From Duncaniella sp. (lineage in GTDB: Bacteria > Bacteroidota > Bacteroidia > Bacteroidales > Muribaculaceae): a stretch of 40,065 nucleotides of DNA. Of the stretch, positions 34,368 to 40,065 are shown piece after piece. The notes beneath the pieces are model-generated. The model did no database searches. It was not told where the DNA came from and saw only the letters and a list, made by a program, of their open reading frames with translations. A program made the position numbers and the translations under genes. The stretch covers positions 1 through 40,065 of the forward strand of contig NZ_JAIDEN010000113.1 of assembly GCF_029054785.1 (NCBI RefSeq). The letters are read 5' to 3'. Every line of letters starts with the position of its first letter. The stretch's first letter is position 1.

Positions 34368-35165
34368 TCATGCTTTTACCTGGCGTGATGCCAGAAGTCT
34401 GTAAAGGTTATATGTCATGAAGAGTCCGTAGATGAAGAGTATCGACTCAAGCACTATCATCATAGGCATCATATCGTCGAGCATTGTAACTGGCAGATCA
34501 GTTGGTGACACTCCGTCTTTTATATCGCTCAGAGCGACAATAAAGCCGATGATTCCGGCACAGAGAGCGATGGCAATTATGACCGCAAGACCACTGAGAA
34601 TGGCTTTTATGGTCCGGTGGTGGTTGGCCCGCTGGACGGTATACAGGCTTGTTATGATGGCAGCGAAGGCCTGGATACAGCCGCTTATGATCTGTGTCAT
34701 TCCCATAGGACATTTGTCATCTTCTGCCAGACTGATTCCGGAACTGGCGATATAGGATCTAATGATGTTCGTCAGATCCCAGTCTTTATTGATCAGAGTG
34801 AACAGTCCGTTAAGGCCATACCAGATTCCTTCGATCACAATGGGTGTTACACATAGGGTGAAAAGCAGGTAGAACACGAGTTTTTCCGCCGGTTTTACGG
34901 GCAGAAGGGTGAGCAAGGTGTGGTCCTGACGGGCAAATACGATAGGACTGAAGTATAATGCAGCAGCCACAAGAACATTTGTAAGAGAGTAGGATGTCAT
35001 GGCATTCCCGCCAGTGTGATTGACGAATTCCACAAGCATGAAACATAGAAATGTGATGATCGCAGATCCGGAGAGGTAATATGTGATCGGTTTTTTATAG
35101 AGCAAGACGAGGCTCAGGCAGCGATGCCATGAGAATTTGTCGTTTTTGATCGAGATAGCTTCCAT
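34368..35165 (-). CDS. ABC transporter permease
   Basis: 265 aa from the ATG at 35165, which gives MEAISIKNDKFSWHRCLSLV. A longer in-frame reading upstream would overlap the ATPase gene and has an Arg/His/Pro-rich, non-coding-looking sequence, so it is rejected. About six membrane helices are present (for example ITYYLSGSAIITFLCFMLVE, LVAAALYFSPIVFA, AILSGLAVIIAIALCAGIIG). It contains no obvious binding-protein contact motif. It pairs with the ATPase gene 11 bp upstream to form an exporter, perhaps for a toxic compound or peptide. The substrate is unknown. Confidence 0.85.
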   Translation of the reverse strand: MEAISIKNDKFSWHRCLSLVLLYKKPITYYLSGSAIITFLCFMLVEFVNHTGGNAMTSYSLTNVLVAAALYFSPIVFARQDHTLLTLLPVKPAEKLVFYLLFTLCVTPIVIEGIWYGLNGLFTLINKDWDLTNIIRSYIASSGISLAEDDKCPMGMTQIISGCIQAFAAIITSLYTVQRANHHRTIKAILSGLAVIIAIALCAGIIGFIVALSDIKDGVSPTDLPVTMLDDMMPMMIVLESILFIYGLFMTYNLYRLLASRQVKA

Positions 35166-35176
35166 CGGATTGAAAA

Positions 35177-36031
35177 TTAAAGTGAGGATGTGGGCTGTTG
35201 ACAGGAATTCAGATGCTTCAGCAGTGTCTCGCGGGCAGGAGACATGAGGGCGGAATAGAGCAGGGCATAGTTCAGGTCGCTGTCGTTGTTGCCGGTGTTG
35301 GCGACAATCGAGTGGAAGACACCTGGGCCTTGCTCGGTGAAAATGGCGTCGGCCGGCGGGATGGCTGATGCCACGCATGAAATGCGCTCAGCGATTTCCC
35401 ATGTGGGGCGTGAGATCAGGAGCTGGCCGCGGGAGAGCATTATCAGTCCGTCATATAGCTCGCGCAGGTCCGAGACAGTGTGGGTAGAGATGATGACGGT
35501 CTGTTCCTCGGTCGTGCAGCGGGCAAGCATGTTTCGCAGTGCTTTCTTGGAGTCTATGTCAAGTCCGTTGGCCGGTTCGTCGAGCAGGAGAACGTCCACG
35601 CCGAGAGCTATCGTATAGGCCAACAGGGATTTATGACGCAGCCCTAAAGATAGCTGACCGAAGACTTCGTGGCCTGAAAGATTGAACTCACGGAGGTTTT
35701 CTTCAAAGCTCTCCTGAGAGAATGTCGGGTAGAAGCGGCTGTGCATACCGGCGAAGGCTCTGATTGTGGATGCCGGAATTTCCATCGTGTCAGGGAGCAT
35801 GAACACTTTTTTCAATGTTGACGGCACTCGGTTGTTCATCATGCAGTCATCAATAGATACAGTTCCGGATGTCGGGAACAGCAGTCCGGCTATCAGTCTG
35901 AGGAGAGTCGTTTTCCCGGCTCCGTTTTCACCGAGGAGTAGATGGATGCCGGGCTGAATTGTAGCCGTTGCATCGTTTATGGCTATGAATCCCCGGCGGT
36001 AGGAATATGTCAGATGGTCGATTGCGATCAT
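35177..36031 (-). CDS. ABC transporter ATP-binding protein
   Basis: 284 aa. Walker A is LLLGENGAGKTTLLRLIAG (about 31-49). The signature is FGQLSLGLRHKS, the LSLG variant seen in many YtrB/Bcr-type exporters, followed by Walker B VDVLLLDEPANGLD and the switch His in VIISTHTVSDL. The C-terminal 70 residues are an extension without a known motif. It is the first gene of the three-gene cassette. A palindromic sequence lies immediately upstream of its ATG. The TraB/GumN gene ends 33 bp upstream. Confidence 0.93.
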   Translation of the reverse strand: MIAIDHLTYSYRRGFIAINDATATIQPGIHLLLGENGAGKTTLLRLIAGLLFPTSGTVSIDDCMMNNRVPSTLKKVFMLPDTMEIPASTIRAFAGMHSRFYPTFSQESFEENLREFNLSGHEVFGQLSLGLRHKSLLAYTIALGVDVLLLDEPANGLDIDSKKALRNMLARCTTEEQTVIISTHTVSDLRELYDGLIMLSRGQLLISRPTWEIAERISCVASAIPPADAIFTEQGPGVFHSIVANTGNNDSDLNYALLYSALMSPARETLLKHLNSCQQPTSSL

Positions 36032-36033
36032 TG

Positions 36034-36056
36034 CTTATATATTATATATGTGTAAG
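36034..36056. promoter_or_regulatory. Candidate GntR operator at the ABC gene start
   Basis: A 23-bp imperfect palindrome bounded by CTTA and TAAG with an AT-rich centre (ATATATTATATAT). It abuts the ATPase start codon with a 2-bp gap. Position and symmetry suit autorepression by the operon's GntR regulator, but the AT richness makes chance symmetry easier. Confidence 0.4.
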
Positions 36057-36064
36057 ATAGCGTC

Positions 36065-36946
36065 TTATTTTACCGGATCGACCGAGTAGCCGTTTTTGCG
36101 CAGCAGACTGATGAGGCCTTTTTCGCCCGGAAGATGTCCGGCGCCTACGGCAACCAGTACAGATGCACTTGGCAGCAGTCCGGCAATGATTCGCATCCAG
36201 TTTGCGTTACGGCTGTTGATCATTCGCTCGTTCCATTCCTCGGAGGCGCCGTTGGCCGGATCTTCCATCAGAGCCAGCATTGCGTTAAGGTCTCCTGAGA
36301 GATAGGCCTTTGCCAGTTTCATTGCCATCTCTCCGGCTTTGTCGTCATTTCGCACCATATCCATCAGGCTTTCGGCCTGTTCGATGATTGAAGACCCGAA
36401 AAGAGCGTTACACTGATCCTGGATCGTTTCGAATCCGCCGATTTCTTTTCCGAGTGCAGCCCCGCGCTTCTGGATTTCGCCGTCAAGCTGTTGCTGAGGA
36501 TTGAAATTCGGGAAGATGGCCTGGCTCTGCATGAGCGCGAGCAAGGTCGAGAGCATGGCAGGTTTAAGTTGGGCAAACTGGTTGGCGGAGACCATAGGTC
36601 CCATATAGCGTTTCAGCATTGTGTTGAGTGAATCAACCTGTGCGGGTGCGAGGACTTGTGTGAGCAGACTGTCCTGCGGGGCCATTGCATAGCCCATCAT
36701 TATCTGTTGTGACTGGGGCGAGTTCGCTTCCGACATAATCATTTCGCCATAGATCTTGTCGACTGAGGCAATGGCATCCGTAAGGCCTGCCACGCTGTCA
36801 ATGACTGAGACGGGTGCTATGTGGTGTGTCCCGAAGAGATATGATGATTTTTCAAGCCCGTTGCCTGAAATTTTCCAAAGAAGTTGTGCGTTGACACTGA
36901 CGGTTGTTGCTATAAGAAGAAGGAGTGAGAAGACTGTCTTTTTCAT
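36065..36946 (-). CDS. TraB/GumN family protein
   Basis: 293 aa. Signal peptide MKKTVFSLLLLIATTVSVNA. The family signature is LWKISGNGLEKSSYLFGTHH with His41 and His42, and the closing motif is VLVAVGAGHLPGEKGLISLL. Related TIKI proteins are metal-dependent proteases in animals. Bacterial members lack a settled function. It is probably periplasmic. It has its own consensus promoter upstream and is followed by the ABC operon. Confidence 0.9.
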   Translation of the reverse strand: MKKTVFSLLLLIATTVSVNAQLLWKISGNGLEKSSYLFGTHHIAPVSVIDSVAGLTDAIASVDKIYGEMIMSEANSPQSQQIMMGYAMAPQDSLLTQVLAPAQVDSLNTMLKRYMGPMVSANQFAQLKPAMLSTLLALMQSQAIFPNFNPQQQLDGEIQKRGAALGKEIGGFETIQDQCNALFGSSIIEQAESLMDMVRNDDKAGEMAMKLAKAYLSGDLNAMLALMEDPANGASEEWNERMINSRNANWMRIIAGLLPSASVLVAVGAGHLPGEKGLISLLRKNGYSVDPVK

Positions 36947-37062
36947 TGTTGTGTAATATAAATAGTTGTGTAATACAATTGGTTCTGATGATTCTATCGG
37001 AAGTGAAATTGTGATGAAAAATGTGTTGTTGTGAGTGAGTGTTGTATATGACTAACACACTG

Positions 37063-37092
37063 CAAAGGTAGGCACATTTTTTTATCTTCCAA
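37063..37092 (-). promoter_or_regulatory. Promoter of the TraB/GumN gene
   Basis: On the minus strand: TTG (37090-37092), 19 bp, then TACCTTTG (37063-37070). Full consensus. Confidence 0.65.
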
Positions 37093-37113
37093 AATTTTTT
37101 GCAAAAAAATCAC

Positions 37114-37121
37114 TACCTTTG
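37114..37121 (+). promoter_or_regulatory. -7 box for the YitT/YczE-maf operon
   Basis: TACCTTTG, divergent from the TraB/GumN promoter and about 45 bp from it. The expected start of transcription is near 37126, leaving a leader of about 120 nt. Confidence 0.5.
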
Positions 37122-37131
37122 CAAAAAAATG

Positions 37132-37168
37132 GAGGACCTTTAATTGATTGAGAAAAATTAAAATCCTC
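37132..37168 (+). other. Leader hairpin covering a GGAGG and a four-codon open frame
   Basis: GAGGA then TTTAATT pairs with AATTAAA then TCCTC, loop of ten bases. The leader also begins with ATGGAGGACCTTTAA (37129-37143), a four-codon frame. Only weak ribosome-binding sequence precedes the true ATG at 37247. This may be a regulatory leader, or chance. Confidence 0.3.
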
Positions 37169-37246
37169 GATTTTAGAAACTTAGAACAGCGTTGTTCAGA
37201 AGTCACGAAAGCGGTTACAGGAAGAATCAATATAAGAGTAATAGAT

Positions 37247-37915
37247 ATGAAAAATTGGATTATAAGGTATGCAGTGTTTATCATAGGGTTGTATTTTCTT
37301 ACATTGGGGGTCGTATTGATAATTCGTTCGTCCTTGGGAACTTCGCCGATTTCAAGTTTTTCATACGTACTTAGCCTGAACACTCCGTTGACACTTGGCA
37401 TGGCTACTTTTATCCTGAACATGATGCTTATAGCCGGTCAGTTCTGGTTTTTACGTGGGTTAGGCACGCGTCGCGATTATATGGAAATCATGATGCAGAT
37501 CCCATTTTCACTACTTTTTTCAGCATTCCTTGATTTCAATATGTTTCTGTTCAAAGGAATGGTTCCGGGGTCTTATGCAGGCTCGTTCGCTATTCTTGCC
37601 GTCGGCTGTTTGGTTCAGGCTTTTGGCGTTGTGTTGGAGATGAAACCGAACGTAGTGGCCATGAGTGGTGAAGGCTTTGTGAAATATGCCGCACGTCGTT
37701 TCAATAAAGATTTCGGTCGTGTAAAAGTAATGGTTGATGTCGGCCTTGTGCTTCTCGCAGTGGTTACATCGCTTGTTATGGCCCATAAGATCATCGGTGT
37801 ACGTGAAGGGACTGTTGTCGCTGCTCTTGGAGTAGGACTTCTGGTAACTCAGATCAATACACGCCTGATCGGCAAGATCCCTGTTCATAAAATTCTTGAA
37901 AAAATAAACAACTGA
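37247..37915 (+). CDS. YitT/YczE-type membrane protein
   Basis: 222 aa from the ATG at 37247, giving MKNWIIRYAVFIIGLYFLTL. An in-frame TTG at 37148 adds 33 residues of non-membrane, unpersuasive sequence and lies in a leader hairpin, so it is rejected. About five membrane helices. The segments GVVLIIRSSLGTSPISSFSY and TLGMATFILNMMLIAGQFWF match the YczE/YitT-like family of unknown function, found as integral membrane proteins in many bacteria. A small hairpin lies between it and maf, 41 bp on, and the two may be cotranscribed. Confidence 0.82.
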   Translation: MKNWIIRYAVFIIGLYFLTLGVVLIIRSSLGTSPISSFSYVLSLNTPLTLGMATFILNMMLIAGQFWFLRGLGTRRDYMEIMMQIPFSLLFSAFLDFNMFLFKGMVPGSYAGSFAILAVGCLVQAFGVVLEMKPNVVAMSGEGFVKYAARRFNKDFGRVKVMVDVGLVLLAVVTSLVMAHKIIGVREGTVVAALGVGLLVTQINTRLIGKIPVHKILEKINN

Positions 37916-37956
37916 TTCCGGGGTATACACTCCGGCCTTAATAAAAAAAGTGCACT

Positions 37957-38547
37957 ATGTTTCATCCTCTTGAAAATCTCCGTGGCTATGATGTGATTCT
38001 TGCCAGTGGTTCGCCGCGTCGCAAAGAACTTTTGGGAATGCTTGACATTGATTTTCGTGTTGACACTTCTCATCCGGTTGATGAAGTAGTGCCTGACGGT
38101 CTGTGTGCTGAGGAGGTTCCGGCTTATCTTTCACAGCTCAAGGCTGCGGCCTATCCATTGGACTCGCAGGATAAGAAAGTTATTATAACGGCTGACACGG
38201 TGGTGATCATTGATGGAGAGGTGCTTGGGAAACCGGTCGATGAATCTGATGCCTGCCGGATGCTTGCTCGTCTGCAAGGCCGTCAGCAGAAAGTCATCAC
38301 AGGGGTGACTGTGCGCACTCCGGAATCGTCACAGACATTCTCGGCCGAGTCGCTTGTGGAGTTTGCGAACCTGTCTGACGAAGAGATCGCTTTCTATGTG
38401 AAAAAGTACAAGCCATTGGACAAAGCCGGGGCCTATGGGATCCAGGAATGGATCGGTGCAGCAGGTATAAAAGGCATTTCCGGTAGTTTCTATAATGTAA
38501 TGGGCCTGCCGGTGCAGCGTCTTTACACTCTTCTGAAGACTATCTGA
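37957..38547 (+). CDS. maf: Maf-family nucleotide pyrophosphatase
   Basis: 196 aa. It hydrolyses dTTP, UTP and modified nucleotides to monophosphates. The signature is ILASGSPRRKELLGMLDIDF, with KVIITADTVVIIDGEVLGKP, then KPLDKAGAYGIQEWIGAAGI. These contain the conserved Ser, Arg and catalytic Asp/Lys of Maf. The length is standard. Its 3' end converges with the ATP-grasp gene, 12 bp apart. It adds to MazG as a second nucleotide-cleaning enzyme in this window. Confidence 0.94.
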   Translation: MFHPLENLRGYDVILASGSPRRKELLGMLDIDFRVDTSHPVDEVVPDGLCAEEVPAYLSQLKAAAYPLDSQDKKVIITADTVVIIDGEVLGKPVDESDACRMLARLQGRQQKVITGVTVRTPESSQTFSAESLVEFANLSDEEIAFYVKKYKPLDKAGAYGIQEWIGAAGIKGISGSFYNVMGLPVQRLYTLLKTI

Positions 38548-38559
38548 AAAAACGGTCTC

Positions 38560-39669
38560 TTATTGTCGGACCGACTCTTGATCTCGATCTGACAGCGGCT
38601 TCAGACTCAGGGTAAAACCGGAGGCAGGAGGAAGCAGAATTGTGGAGTTCTTGCCACAGTCCGAATTGGCGCCGAGTTGCCATGAAAGCAGGTGAGGTGC
38701 GCTGACAGAAAGTTTTTCCTGCATCTTCAGGGCTACTACCCCCATAGTCATGCGCAGGTTCAGCTCAATGCAGGGCATGAGCTTCATGGCATCATCTTCG
38801 CGGTAGACCATCATATCGACTCCGAGCCATCCCCGGTAACTGTTGCCGATAAGTCCGCCCAATATTTTTTCCTCGTTTCCGATGACAGAATCTAAGCAGC
38901 CGGAAGAAACCAGATCAGTGATCATCGTTTTAAGCTGATCTTGCGGTGCTACGATATTGCCGCAGTACATTCCCCGTGACTCGGCCCTGAATACAGACCA
39001 GCCTTTGAACCGGACCTCTCCGCCATCAGAGTGGAAAAGTGCGGCGAAGTCAAGCACTTTGTCAAGACCGCGCTCTACCATCACGCTCCCTTGTCGGTTG
39101 ATGATTCCTTCTGCCCGCTTGCAGAGAGTTGCCTCATCAAGTGATCGGGCACAGAAAACCCCACGTCCGCTTCCAGACCAGGGCGACTTTATGAAACAGC
39201 CCGGAGTCGCCTTTTCTGCTGCTACCACCTGGGCCGCGTCGGTTGTTTCTGTCGGGAGGGGAAAATCACCGCCGAGTTTCTTGATAATCTCTATTGTCAT
39301 ACGTCTGTGGCTTAATTGGCGCAGACGCTCGATCTCCTTATCTGTCGGCAGATGGTCCTGACTGACTCCGGCAGTGGCGAACTGACGTTTGGCATCAAGG
39401 CTCCAGCCCCAGGGGTGAGGTTCGACATTCCGGGCATTTGCTTGCCTGCTGTCATAGATCTCTCCGCATAAGCAAAATGTCTCTTTCAGCCTTTCGGCTT
39501 CTGCGGCAAGCATAGGATCTGCCAATATCATGTCTCCGTCTTCGGCCCACCACATTGGCAAAAGCGCACCGGCACGGTGTATGGCCGCTGCGTGGGGCGG
39601 TGGGGTATAGTTGCGGCAACCGAGTCCGAGAGCCAGGTCATTTTCCGGATTGAAAAGATGTAATTTCAC
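38560..39669 (-). CDS. ATP-grasp-like protein of unknown function
   Basis: 369 aa, cytosolic. I do not recognise a named family. The N-terminus (LHLFNPENDLALGLGCRNYT) and a pre-ATP-grasp Rossmann-like part run to about 125. Then come LSHRRMTIEIIKKLGGDFPL, the ATP-binding KSPWSGSGRGVFC with Lys161, and an acidic metal-site segment CIELNLRMTMG with Glu302 and Asn304. These fit an ATP-grasp ligase, joining a carboxylate to an amine through an acyl-phosphate. I recall similar Bacteroidetes proteins listed as hypothetical. No substrate or partner gene is adjacent. Confidence 0.75.
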   Translation of the reverse strand: MKLHLFNPENDLALGLGCRNYTPPPHAAAIHRAGALLPMWWAEDGDMILADPMLAAEAERLKETFCLCGEIYDSRQANARNVEPHPWGWSLDAKRQFATAGVSQDHLPTDKEIERLRQLSHRRMTIEIIKKLGGDFPLPTETTDAAQVVAAEKATPGCFIKSPWSGSGRGVFCARSLDEATLCKRAEGIINRQGSVMVERGLDKVLDFAALFHSDGGEVRFKGWSVFRAESRGMYCGNIVAPQDQLKTMITDLVSSGCLDSVIGNEEKILGGLIGNSYRGWLGVDMMVYREDDAMKLMPCIELNLRMTMGVVALKMQEKLSVSAPHLLSWQLGANSDCGKNSTILLPPASGFTLSLKPLSDRDQESVRQ

Positions 39670-39800
39670 AGAAACAGTTGAATGTGAGATTTGATAACTT
39701 GTGGGGCTGTCAAGAGTCGCTTAAGGCAAATATCAGACAACCTTTGGAAACAGCTTGAATTTATATGATACAGCTTTTGAGATAGACTGCCAGATGGATT
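39670..39800. other. Intergenic region upstream of the ATP-grasp gene
   Basis: AT-rich, with no coding character. A TATTTGCC sequence on the minus strand near 39730 resembles, but does not match, the TAnnTTTG box. The rest of the gap to the window end is repeat sequence. Confidence 0.5.
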
Positions 39801-39987
39801 TTAAACAACCTCTTAGAGGTTGTTTAACAACAATAGTTAAAATCTGAGCGAAAGTTTTGAGGTGAATATGGCTCTGAATTGAAGGAGCATAGCGAGCTAT
39901 GTGACTGAAATGAAGAGTCATAGGCGCCCAAAACTTTCGCAGGCGACGGTATTATCTTTTTTTCTTTTAATAATTTCATGTTTGAGA
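39801..39987. repeat. Structured repeat element, second (truncated) copy
   Basis: The left end is AGAGGTTGTTTAA (39815-39827), preceded by its own inverted copy TTAAACAACCTCT (39801-39813). The core from AGTTAAAATCTGAGCG to TTTGAGA matches the copy at 8739-8899 with about ten differences. It lacks the right terminal inverted repeat: after TTTGAGA the sequence diverges. The internal stem GCGAAAGTTTTG/CAAAACTTTCGC and the CATAGC-GA-GCTATG palindrome are unchanged. Confidence 0.75.
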
Positions 39988-40039
39988 CTTTTTAAAGTTA
40001 CCTGAGCCTTGGTGTCTCTTTTGCTAAATTGTTGAAATT

Positions 40040-40065
40040 CGTCAGTCGCATAGCTCGCTATGCTC
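40040..40065 (-). repeat. Start of an inverted third copy of the repeat core
   Basis: The reverse complement reads GAGCATAGCGAGCTATG then CGACTGACG, matching the core of both other copies apart from one base before it diverges. It runs off the right edge, so its extent is unknown. Confidence 0.6.

Noticed and set aside
35166..35378. A 71-residue N-terminal extension of the ABC permease.
   Set aside because: It overlaps the ATPase coding sequence and is Arg/His/Pro-rich, as expected for an off-frame reading.

Overview
This window reads as a chromosomal segment of a Bacteroidales gut-type bacterium, most likely Muribaculaceae or a close relative. The family assignment is inferred from protein style, since no rRNA or tRNA lies in the window. 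Several intergenic regions carry the Bacteroidetes housekeeping promoter (TTG, about 19-20 bp, TAnnTTTG). The gene set is also typical: a three-gene fumarate reductase operon, an M20C dipeptidase, TlpA-type thioredoxins, a TonB-type barrel, a CBM20-carrying MalQ, a TraB/GumN protein and a TIGR02757 protein. Gene density is high and operons are short. I see no CRISPR array, phage block or insertion sequence with a transposase.

Layout. 1-1300: two translationally coupled minus-strand genes of unknown role, one a Sel1-like repeat protein cut by the window edge. 1430-2280: an OmpH/Skp-like lipoprotein behind a tiny membrane protein. 2400-4820: dipeptidase PepD and a membrane-anchored muramidase. 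5047-8571: frdCAB, the terminal reductase of anaerobic fumarate respiration. 8700-8920: a structured repeat element with terminal inverted repeats. 9091-12831: a TonB-type outer-membrane barrel and the acyltransferase PlsC. 13085-15027: groES-groEL. 15353-17252: a TlpA-like protein and a TIGR02757 protein. 17269-21129: a membrane acyltransferase and MalQ. 21446-25961: an M16 protease, then mazG coupled to a PD-(D/E)XK nuclease. 26106-28916: ispE, grpE and dnaJ. 29087-33811: a large TlpA-like protein, the replicative helicase dnaB and a secreted leucine-rich-repeat protein. 33966-36946: an ABC exporter/GntR cassette and a TraB/GumN protein. 37247-39669: a YitT/YczE-type membrane protein, Maf and an unnamed ATP-grasp protein. 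39800-40065: a second, truncated copy of the repeat and the start of an inverted third one.

How parts fit together. FrdA, FrdB and FrdC form one complex. GroES/GroEL and GrpE/DnaJ are two arms of protein folding and sit about 12 kb apart, yet each operon has a sequence resembling a sigma-54 (-24/-12) promoter instead of the usual TAnnTTTG box. MazG (nucleotide pool cleaning) and the nuclease overlap by ATGA. The ABC ATPase, permease and short GntR regulator form one operon with a candidate operator right at the ATPase start codon.

Most noteworthy signals: (1) the paired sigma-54-like promoters at the chaperone operons; (2) the roughly 196-bp repeat family with long terminal inverted repeats, variant ends that still pair, and core-less footprints elsewhere; (3) a TonB barrel gene whose promoter leaves almost no 5' leader; (4) an open frame of 48 codons directly after the ispE stop; (5) a DnaJ lacking one zinc-ligand cysteine; (6) an orphan ATP-grasp protein and a MazG-coupled nuclease. 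None of these was tested computationally; they come from reading the sequence.
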